From positions 1 through 34,177 of the forward strand of contig CASFZH010000028.1 in assembly GCA_949299115.1 (NCBI GenBank): a DNA stretch of 34,177 nt, in the 5' to 3' direction. The stretch is from an uncultured Helicobacter sp. Its GTDB lineage: Bacteria > Campylobacterota > Campylobacteria > Campylobacterales > Helicobacteraceae. The translations under genes and the position numbers were made by a program. The notes under the pieces are model-generated. The model was not told where the DNA came from. It worked only from the letters and a program-made list of their open reading frames with translations, and ran no database searches. The first letter of the stretch is position 1; each line of letters begins with the position of its first letter. This document shows positions 15,554-23,050 of the stretch, in pieces.

Positions 15554-17290
15554 ATGGAATCGTTGATAAGTAAAATAGAACATATACTGCAAAACTCAAA
15601 AGATGCAAAGTCTGCGTTAAAAAGCTTACAGCCACTTATCCAAAGCCATTATGATAAACAAAAAAGTGTAGCACATAAAACAGCAAAAACAACCACTACA
15701 AAAGCAAATACCAATCAATATATGATAGATAAAAGCTTATTGACAAAACATGAATATATCATTATTACCCCCGATATTTTAGTCGATAAAGGCTTTTATC
15801 CTTTTTATACTCAAAGACTCATTCCAGCCCTTAAAGCAATTAAAAAAGAACAAGGAACTACAAAGATTCTCTATTTATGTAAAGACCATGCAAATTACAT
15901 TATTGACAACAATAATATGGAGAAAGAGCGATATATTTATGATACATATCTTACAATGCAAAAATGGATTAAAATTTGTGATACAAATTTCAAAGAGAGT
16001 ATTGAGAACAAAAGATCTCAAGCTATACTACTACTAACAAATGGACACGATTATGCCAATATTTTTCTCTCTTGCACTAAAGATGTTGCGAAAATAAAGC
16101 ACACTATCCTTTCATTTAAAAATAAAAAATTACAAGCCTATAAAAAACCAAAGAAACCACCAAAGCCAATAGATACAAAGAGGATAGCTGCTTTACAAAT
16201 ACCAAAAGTAGGCGAACAGCTCTCTTGCAATATTGCAGGGAAATCTCATACTGTAAGATTACATAAAGAGCTTGGTAAGGGTGGAGAAGCAATAGTTTAT
16301 GAAATAGATTCTGATAATTTACCTGCTAATTTTATTGCCAAAATTTATCAAAATAAAAAAGATGAAGGCAAAGAGGTAGCCTATCCGGCTTATACTCTTG
16401 ATAAGCTTAAATCATTTTGCAAAGCAAAGTTGCAAAATCCTTATAATGATTATATTGCAATGCCTAGAGCTCTATTATATAACAATAAAAAAGAATGTAT
16501 TGGGTTTTTAATGCAAAAGGCACAAGGATTTCCCATAGATAGAATCTTGAGTGGGGGAAAGATGAGAGAGCAATATGGCTATGGCAATGTAACTATGACA
16601 CATCTTTTAAAGATTTGCAGAAATTTCCTTATTTTGCTTAATTATCTGCATAGCAAGAGGGTTTTAGTGGGCGATATTAACCCACACAATATTATGATAA
16701 ACACACAATGTGAAGTTTTCCTTATTGATTGCGATAGCTATCAGGTAGGGAGATATCCATGTCCTGTGGCTACTCCAGATTTTTTACACCCAAGACATAG
16801 AAAGAACGACATGAAAGAAACTCTAAGAGATATGAATGATGAATGTTATGCCATGTCTGTGCTTTTATTCCAGATTCTGACATTAGGACGTCATCCCTAT
16901 ACTTGCATAGGAGATGCGGAACGTGAGGATAATACAAAAAATATACGTTTTGTGTATGCACCAAGAGAGCTAGGTGGCGATGAATCCTTGATTCCAAAGG
17001 GAGCAAAAAAGTTTTGGAGTAGAATGCCTAAAGAGATACAAAACTATTTTTCACACACATTTGCTAAAAATGGTAGGTATGCAAAGGAGAATTACATGCT
17101 AAAGCCAAAAGATTGGCTTAAAGTGATACAAAAATGTCTGAAATTACATGATAGCGACACATTAATAACAGACGCAGTACCACCATCTATTAATAAGCTT
17201 AGTAACAATAAACCTAGAAATGCTCAAGCAGATTTAATGAGACAAACCATTCATATTCCCATGGATACCTTTTCTTTGAATCTTTTTTGA
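15554..17290 (+). CDS. Ser/Thr protein kinase of a kinase-VWA-PP2C triad (YegI/TerY-P type), with extra N-terminal domain
   Basis: The kinase domain spans about 235-535: glycine loop ELGKGGEAIVYEI (239-251), ATP-binding Lys263 (FIAKIY), catalytic loop LVGDINPHNIM with Asp374 and Asn379, and DCD (392-394) in place of DFG. GDINPHN and CDSYQ are typical of the kinases that occur beside a VWA protein and a PP2C phosphatase. Residues 65-195 form a separate alpha/beta domain (YIIITPDILVDKGFYPF; SQAILLLTNGHDYANIFLS) resembling a PIN-like or Rossmann fold; this is a guess. A Lys/Pro-rich linker (197-209) joins the two. No membrane segment. AGGAAAT precedes the ATG. Substrates are unknown; the adjacent VWA and phosphatase proteins are the likely partners. 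Confidence 0.88.
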   Translation: MESLISKIEHILQNSKDAKSALKSLQPLIQSHYDKQKSVAHKTAKTTTTKANTNQYMIDKSLLTKHEYIIITPDILVDKGFYPFYTQRLIPALKAIKKEQGTTKILYLCKDHANYIIDNNNMEKERYIYDTYLTMQKWIKICDTNFKESIENKRSQAILLLTNGHDYANIFLSCTKDVAKIKHTILSFKNKKLQAYKKPKKPPKPIDTKRIAALQIPKVGEQLSCNIAGKSHTVRLHKELGKGGEAIVYEIDSDNLPANFIAKIYQNKKDEGKEVAYPAYTLDKLKSFCKAKLQNPYNDYIAMPRALLYNNKKECIGFLMQKAQGFPIDRILSGGKMREQYGYGNVTMTHLLKICRNFLILLNYLHSKRVLVGDINPHNIMINTQCEVFLIDCDSYQVGRYPCPVATPDFLHPRHRKNDMKETLRDMNDECYAMSVLLFQILTLGRHPYTCIGDAEREDNTKNIRFVYAPRELGGDESLIPKGAKKFWSRMPKEIQNYFSHTFAKNGRYAKENYMLKPKDWLKVIQKCLKLHDSDTLITDAVPPSINKLSNNKPRNAQADLMRQTIHIPMDTFSLNLF

Positions 17291-17292
17291 CT

Positions 17293-17342
17293 TTAAGATT
17301 CTAAAGAATACAGTCCATAAACTGTATTCTTTAGAATCTTAA
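17293..17342. other. Perfect 22-bp inverted repeat just after the kinase gene
   Basis: Bases 17293-17314 are exactly complementary to 17321-17342 around the 6-base loop CCATAA. It begins 3 bases past the kinase stop codon. The stem is long and made of AGATTCT-type words; no T-run follows, so it may act as an RNA-stabilising 3' hairpin or a bidirectional block rather than a standard intrinsic terminator. Confidence 0.7.
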
Positions 17343-17457
17343 CTCTATGTCAAAGCATTGTGGTTTAAAGATTCTCTATGTGTTGAGATTTTGTAAGATT
17401 GTAAAGCAAGGATTACTGCAATCTCGCTATATCAAATCTTAATCTCAAGGCTAGTCC

Positions 17458-17975
17458 GTCATGTTGAGCCTTTAAGCGAAACATGTAATGAATAAAGTGA
17501 AATATCTTACGATAGATAGATTTTAGAATCTATATGTTTAGATTCTAAATAAGATATTTCGGATATTTTGTATCCTAAGCAAGGCGGGTTGGAGCAAGAC
17601 GGATTAGCATTTGTATTTGGGATTTTAGATTCTAGTTATATGAGTATTAGCGAAACATCTTAAGTGCAGATTCTCAAAATAATATAGAATCTAAAATACA
17701 GGACTCATAATCTAAAAGATGTTTCGACTAAAGGCTTAACATGACTTGAAGTTTGTCATATTGAGCATAGCGAAATACCTACAATACAGAATCTAGATTC
17801 TGCATTGTAGAATCTATACTTTAGATATTTCGGGTTACACCCTCAATATGACTAGATTCTAGATTCTATAAGGTTACAAGAGATTCTAAAAAAGAAAATA
17901 TAAAATTCTTTTGAAAGATTCTATGCAGATTCTAGAATCTATAAATACGTCATATTGAGCGAAGCGAAATATCTA
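17458..17975. repeat. Cluster of the GTCATRTTGA...CGAAAYATCT hairpin repeat
   Basis: Copies with both arms: 17458-17486 (+), 17717-17745 (-), 17755-17780 (+), 17822-17852 (-), 17949-17975 (+). Partial copies: 17495-17509, 17551-17562 and 17647-17662. Between them are many AGATTCTA/TAGAATCT words. The whole stretch 17291-18091 lacks a supportable gene; it separates the kinase from the VWA gene. Confidence 0.75.
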
Positions 17976-18091
17976 AGAATCTAGATTCTCATAGTTTTGT
18001 ATCTCAAAATTCAATAGAGCATAGAGAAGTAAAAATTTCAATGTTGCAAGGCAATGGTAGTGAGATTCAAAAATTTTAAAAAGGAATACAA

Positions 18092-18772
18092 ATGAGTGAT
18101 GAATTTGATAAAACATTTGATATTGAAGACGATGAGTTAGCAGATAATCCGACAAAAAGAGTGCCTGTGTGTCTCTGTCTTGATACAAGTAGCTCTATGG
18201 GTGGCAGTCCGATATATGAACTCAATGAGGGTGTCAGACTTTTTTATAACGAGATAAATGATGATGAGGTAGCTAAGAGTGCAGCAGATGTGTGTATTGT
18301 TACCTTTGGTTCTGGTGGTGTAAGCAATGTCCAAGACTTTCAAAGTATAGATGGTGAAGTAGCCCCTAGCTTTCATGCTGGTGGTGATACGCCTATGGGT
18401 GCTGGCATTACCCTTGCCCTCAATCTACTAGAGAAAAGGAAGCAAGAATATAAAGATAATGGCACGGAATATTTTCAACCATGGCTTGTCTTAATCACAG
18501 ATGGTGCACCGACTGATGATATTTCACAAGCAGCTAGTAAAACCTCTCAAATGGCAAGAGACAAGAAGCTTACGATATTTCCTCTTGCAGTAGAGGGAGC
18601 AGATATGGATACATTACGTAGGATTTCACCTGTAAGACAACCAATCAAATTACAAGGAATGAAATTTAAAGAATTTTTCCAATGGCTTTCAAAGAGTATT
18701 TCTGTCGTATCACATTCAAAGCCCGGAGAAACCATATCTTTACCTAGTAATGATGGTTGGGCTACGCTTTAG
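18092..18772 (+). CDS. Von Willebrand factor A domain protein, YegL/TerY-like (226 aa)
   Basis: The protein is almost entirely one VWA domain. The metal-ion-dependent adhesion site is complete: DTSSS at 31-35, Thr100 in GGDTPMGAG, and Asp137 in LITDGAPTDD. LCLDTSSSMGGSPIYELNEG and FPLAVEGADMDTLRRISPVR are characteristic of the TerY/YegL group, cytoplasmic VWA proteins found with a kinase and a PP2C phosphatase. There is no signal peptide. AAAAAGGA lies 7 bases before the ATG. The PP2C gene starts 45 bp after the stop, so these two are an operon; the kinase is 801 bp upstream on the same strand. Confidence 0.9.
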   Translation: MSDEFDKTFDIEDDELADNPTKRVPVCLCLDTSSSMGGSPIYELNEGVRLFYNEINDDEVAKSAADVCIVTFGSGGVSNVQDFQSIDGEVAPSFHAGGDTPMGAGITLALNLLEKRKQEYKDNGTEYFQPWLVLITDGAPTDDISQAASKTSQMARDKKLTIFPLAVEGADMDTLRRISPVRQPIKLQGMKFKEFFQWLSKSISVVSHSKPGETISLPSNDGWATL

Positions 18773-18817
18773 GAGTTTTTACACCATATTATAAAACAAT
18801 GATTAAAAGGAGAATCT

Positions 18818-21466
18818 ATGCCAAAGAATGATTACATTGCTCTATCCCATGCAGTGCAGGGCAGAGGACATGAGAAAAACGGAATTCCATGTCAAGATGC
18901 CACACATACATTACAAAACGATACCGCACATATCATTACTTTAGCAGATGGTGCTGGAAGTGCTAGATTCTCTCATTTTGGAGCAAAGGCTACTGTGAAA
19001 AAAATGGCTGATTTTTTATCTAAAAATTTTGATAGATTCTATAATGTAAAGAAAGAAGAGTTTACATCAATAAAAAAAGAAATTATTAAGACACTCTGTG
19101 AGAATCTGCAGTCTCTAGCCACTACAAAAACAAAAGAATGGCAAAAAGATAAAGATTTTAAGGCAAACATACAGCAAATTGTAGAATCTGCCTATACAGA
19201 TGTAGAGCAGTCATCCAAAGCATTTAAAGACATCCAAGTTATACAAGAGAATCTATCAAAGCTTTCAGATTTTTATCAGCAATTAGAATCTCATGTCTCA
19301 CAAGATTCTAAAGCAATAGAAAAGAATTTAGAATCATGCAAACAAATACTTGATGACATTATGACTATTGGGAAAAATCACAAAATACGAAAGTATGATG
19401 AGCAACTTCAAAAAGAAATACACACTGTAGAGATACCAAAGAGTATAATGTCTAAAAAGGAGCATGAAAATTGGATACAAAAGTGTTTTTCTATAATAAA
19501 GAAACCTGTAAAATATGTAGTAAGTTTTTTTGAGTCTGACTCTACCCAATCTACCAAATCCCAATCTCAAGCCACAGAATCAAAAGTAGAAAAGAATCTC
19601 ATGATTGCATTAGAAAGTTTTATAAAGGAGAGGCAACAATTCGTTGCATTGACTTTTCCTTCTATGTATTATGGGCATTATGATACAAAAACAGAGCTAT
19701 ACAAATCTTATAAAAATAATGAGCAATTATTGCAATATAGTGAGAAATTCCTATCTTTTTTAGAAGGATTTAAAAAGAAGACAGAGCAACTAACAAGTGG
19801 GTATAAAGACCTTTATAAAAAAAGAGAGGCAAACATTCATGATTTTAGTGGTAGTGGGGTAGATAAGGCATTATACCTTACTAAATTGAAAACACAAAAT
19901 TTGAAGCTCTATAATAATGTGAGAGAAAAATTTAATGAATGTGCTGCTATTTATCATGAGTTTGAAAGGATAGCCAAGCAATATAAGCAAGAGTTTGAGA
20001 GTGTTTTATCTAAAGAAAAGCAAAAACTTCATGAAATTGACAAAAAGATTAAAGAGAAAGGGGGAAATGTAGAATCTACCCTGCAATCTTTGCAAAAAGC
20101 TATCCAAGATTTTAAAAAACAAATAGACACTATGCCAATGTCATCACCCATAACTGAAAATCCACTAACACAATTCATTTTGCTAAAAGATGAGCCTTTT
20201 AGAGATTCTCAATCTATTGTGCAAGCAGATTTGCAAAAGGTAGAATCTGCTTTGCAATCTTATAATCAAAATATCAAAAACTATAACGCTTATTTGCAAG
20301 AATTTAAGGCATTTTATACACAAACACAAAAGAGTTTTTATACTAAGTTCTTAGATTCTAAAGAATCTAAATTTCCAATATGGAAAGAGCAAAGTGCTTT
20401 ATTACCACTGCATCTCACTCTGACACAAGATCTTATAGAATATGCCAAAGAGATAGAAAACAGTATTTGCTACGTTAAAGACTTAGCTTCTACCCTGCTT
20501 TTTGCAGCGATACAAGATTCTAAGTTTATCGTGGGACATTTGGGCGATGGTGTGATTGGAGCATTAAAAAGCAAAGGAAAACAAGAAAACATAAAGGAAT
20601 ATAGAAACGATAAAAACACAAAGAGCCACAATAATGCAAAAAAGAATAGAGTATCTTCTAAAGATTCTCAAACACAATCTCACAATGCCTCATATTCTGA
20701 TAGCACCAAACAAACAATAAGCAATCCTGAATCTGTGAGTCAAAAATCTCAAGATTCTCTATCACCTTCAACTTCTAGCATCGATTCTCCCTCTACAAGC
20801 AAAGAGGCAACAAAAAGCAATGGGGCATATAAGATAGAATCTGATAATGTGGCACAGACTACAAAAAAGCCAAAGTCTTCAACAGAAGTTAGTAAAGAAT
20901 CTTCTACCAAAGAATCTTTTGACACAGAAACGTTATCGCAAAATACACAAATAGAATCTACACAGACCACATCAAAAGATAAAGAGCAGAATATTAAAGA
21001 GAATGAAAAAGATTCTATAAAACATCAAAAACATCAAGAATCTCAAGAGATAGATTCTGAAATAATCGTAGTAAGCTATCCTGATAATGGTGAATATGGC
21101 AATGCTACAATCTTTGTAACCACAAAAAATGCCGATGCACATTTGAACTTAATAAAAGGGGAAATGTGTGATCCAAATCGTGAAATATACGGATTCGTCC
21201 TGATGTCCGATGGTAGCGGAGAATCTTTTTATCAAAGCAGAGAAAAGAGATTAATGCCGATACTTGGTAAGCTTTTACACGAAGCAAGACATAATAAAGA
21301 GAGCGCACAAAGACGTATGGAAGAGATTATGGAAAAGGTTAAAGAGAAAACTACAGATGATTGTAGTCTCAATCTCATTGTAAAAAGATTGCAAGATGCA
21401 GGTGATAATAAGACTGCAAATGTTGCTATTTCAAAGACGAGTACTCAAGCAAAACACAAAGATTAG
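18818..21466 (+). CDS. PP2C-type protein phosphatase with large coiled-coil insertion (882 aa)
   Basis: Metal-binding PP2C motifs are all present but widely spaced: CQDA (Asp27), TLADGAGSA (Asp44, Gly45), LASTLLFAAI then GHLGDG (Asp577), VLMSDGSGES (Asp798) and TTDDCSLNL (Asp847/848). It belongs to the YegK-like PP2C group. Between about 110 and 550 lies a Lys/Glu/Gln-rich, probably coiled-coil insertion. Between about 587 and 745 lies a Ser/Thr/Gln/Lys-rich disordered stretch, itself a likely kinase target. A normal YegK-like phosphatase is near 250 aa, so about 600 residues are added. AAAAGGAG precedes the ATG. It presumably reverses phosphorylation by the kinase at 15554-17290; this is inferred from context. 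Confidence 0.87.
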   Translation: MPKNDYIALSHAVQGRGHEKNGIPCQDATHTLQNDTAHIITLADGAGSARFSHFGAKATVKKMADFLSKNFDRFYNVKKEEFTSIKKEIIKTLCENLQSLATTKTKEWQKDKDFKANIQQIVESAYTDVEQSSKAFKDIQVIQENLSKLSDFYQQLESHVSQDSKAIEKNLESCKQILDDIMTIGKNHKIRKYDEQLQKEIHTVEIPKSIMSKKEHENWIQKCFSIIKKPVKYVVSFFESDSTQSTKSQSQATESKVEKNLMIALESFIKERQQFVALTFPSMYYGHYDTKTELYKSYKNNEQLLQYSEKFLSFLEGFKKKTEQLTSGYKDLYKKREANIHDFSGSGVDKALYLTKLKTQNLKLYNNVREKFNECAAIYHEFERIAKQYKQEFESVLSKEKQKLHEIDKKIKEKGGNVESTLQSLQKAIQDFKKQIDTMPMSSPITENPLTQFILLKDEPFRDSQSIVQADLQKVESALQSYNQNIKNYNAYLQEFKAFYTQTQKSFYTKFLDSKESKFPIWKEQSALLPLHLTLTQDLIEYAKEIENSICYVKDLASTLLFAAIQDSKFIVGHLGDGVIGALKSKGKQENIKEYRNDKNTKSHNNAKKNRVSSKDSQTQSHNASYSDSTKQTISNPESVSQKSQDSLSPSTSSIDSPSTSKEATKSNGAYKIESDNVAQTTKKPKSSTEVSKESSTKESFDTETLSQNTQIESTQTTSKDKEQNIKENEKDSIKHQKHQESQEIDSEIIVVSYPDNGEYGNATIFVTTKNADAHLNLIKGEMCDPNREIYGFVLMSDGSGESFYQSREKRLMPILGKLLHEARHNKESAQRRMEEIMEKVKEKTTDDCSLNLIVKRLQDAGDNKTANVAISKTSTQAKHKD

Positions 21467-21728
21467 CATATTTATAATTACGTATTATGCAATTAAAGCG
21501 AAATAATCGCCTAATGTGTAGTTGCTGTCAAATAAACCAGCCTTTCAAATGACCTAACTTTCATCATATCTTATGGGGCTTTTATGATTCTTGGATAAGA
21601 ATACAATGTATTCCTTGCATAAGACTTGTATAATTTTGGTCTCTGCAAATATTATAATCATTTGGGTATACTATATCTCATGACACAGAATCTTATTGGA
21701 TTCAAGATGAATTAGAATAGGTCATGAT

Positions 21729-22778
21729 ATGAAAAATATGCCAAAAATAAAAAATTTATTTCCACGTAGCGTTAGTATTCATGCCAATAAAAGTTACATT
21801 TATGGTTCTCCATGTAGCGGCAAAACTTCATTGGCTTTCTTTTACGCTTCACAATTTCAACATGTTCTGTATTATAATCTTGATATGCTTATATCCAATC
21901 AATCACAAAATCAAGCTAAGCAATCTTTCTTAGCAAGAGATTCTGATAATACCCTCATTATTCTTGATAATTTTTATCGAGGTTTTTTACAAGATATGAC
22001 TATCCATGCACCTTGTATTTTGATTGGCAAAAGAGAAGAGTGTCCCAATGACTTTACACCATTACGATTGCTTGCGTTAAGCTTTGAAGAATATCTCAGC
22101 TTTGATACAAAGAATTTGAGTATAGAATCTTTATTCGCAAATTTTATTAGAGATGGCAATAATCCTGACATTTATTTTCTCACAGATTTTAAAAAATACC
22201 AAAGAAAATGGGAAATCATGAAAATGGCTTTAGGTAGGGATTTTGAAATTTTTTATTATCTCTTGTCTTTGCAATCTCGAAAACTTAGCACATACGCTAT
22301 TTATACCTATCTTAAACAATATGTGAAAATTTCGAAAGATAAACTTTATGCTTGGATAGAGAGTCTTCATAACAATAGTGTGATTCATATTTGCAAGCAT
22401 ATTGATGAAGTCCATAGCCCTACTGTAAAGAAATATAAACTGTATTTGTATGATTTCTCACTCTCTGAATTTTCTGATTCGAAACACTTTATGAGAATGT
22501 ATGAAAATATGGTATTTTTAGAGTTGCTTGCTATGGATTTTACCCTAGTATATAGTGATTTTTCAGATTTTATTGATATACAAAAAGAAATGATTTTTCT
22601 TTGTATGCCATTTGCTAGTCTTGAAAACATACAGCACAGAATCTCTCTAGTCAGAAAACATGAAGAACTCTATAAATCTTTCAGAATAATTGTTGTTTCG
22701 ATGAATAATAATCAAGATATCGATTCTTTAACCATGATTGTAGATTTTACCAATCTATCTTTTATCCGAGAGCAATAG
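21729..22778 (+). CDS. P-loop ATPase of unknown role (349 aa)
   Basis: Walker A YGSPCSGKTSLAFFY lies near residues 26-40 and a Walker B-like strand NTLIILDNFYRG near residue 80. After the ATPase part comes a helical region and a C-terminal half with YLYDFSLSEFSDSKHFMRMY, ENMVFLELLAMDF and a strand pattern like the AAA_14/DUF4143-type ATPases. There is no signal or membrane segment. The ribosome site is weak. The gene is 262 bp after the phosphatase and 272 bp before murD, so membership in the kinase-VWA-PP2C module is possible but not shown. Asp/Tyr-rich low-GC codon use matches its neighbours. Confidence 0.75.
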   Translation: MKNMPKIKNLFPRSVSIHANKSYIYGSPCSGKTSLAFFYASQFQHVLYYNLDMLISNQSQNQAKQSFLARDSDNTLIILDNFYRGFLQDMTIHAPCILIGKREECPNDFTPLRLLALSFEEYLSFDTKNLSIESLFANFIRDGNNPDIYFLTDFKKYQRKWEIMKMALGRDFEIFYYLLSLQSRKLSTYAIYTYLKQYVKISKDKLYAWIESLHNNSVIHICKHIDEVHSPTVKKYKLYLYDFSLSEFSDSKHFMRMYENMVFLELLAMDFTLVYSDFSDFIDIQKEMIFLCMPFASLENIQHRISLVRKHEELYKSFRIIVVSMNNNQDIDSLTMIVDFTNLSFIREQ

Positions 22779-22779
22779 A

Positions 22780-22905
22780 ATGAAGCTCTTGTATATTTTT
22801 GTCAAATTGTCTTATTATTTCGTATTTTTGTTATTTCATATTATTGAGGAGAGAAAAATTATGAAGTATAGAATCTTAAAAAAGCAGAGTAGTTGCAAAT
22901 TTTGA
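22780..22905 (+). CDS. Possible small membrane peptide gene (41 aa), or leader with internal start
   Basis: The ATG starts one base after the stop of the ATPase gene. The predicted peptide has one hydrophobic segment (KLLYIFVKLSYYFVFLLFHI) and a basic tail. A strong GAGGAGAG ribosome site at 22846-22856 precedes an in-frame ATG (22861) that would make only 14 residues. It could be a coding remnant or a leader peptide for murD. Evidence is limited to the ribosome site and the adjoining start. Confidence 0.25.
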   Translation: MKLLYIFVKLSYYFVFLLFHIIEERKIMKYRILKKQSSCKF

Positions 22906-23050
22906 TAGCATGGCATGGTATTTATGATATACTTGCAATTCTAATCACGATTCTAAATAAGATGTAAAATTGCAATTATCTCAATTACACAGCAGAATAC
23001 AAATCATGTCGGTATTGCTATTTTGACTTGGTATCTCAAAAGGAATACAT

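Noticed and set aside
17458-17975. CRISPR array
   Set aside because: Repeat copies alternate strand, have variable cores and irregular spacing, and no cas genes are nearby.
20749-20970. 73-codon minus-strand frame inside the phosphatase gene
   Set aside because: It mirrors the Ser/Thr-rich linker of the real gene and has no ribosome site.
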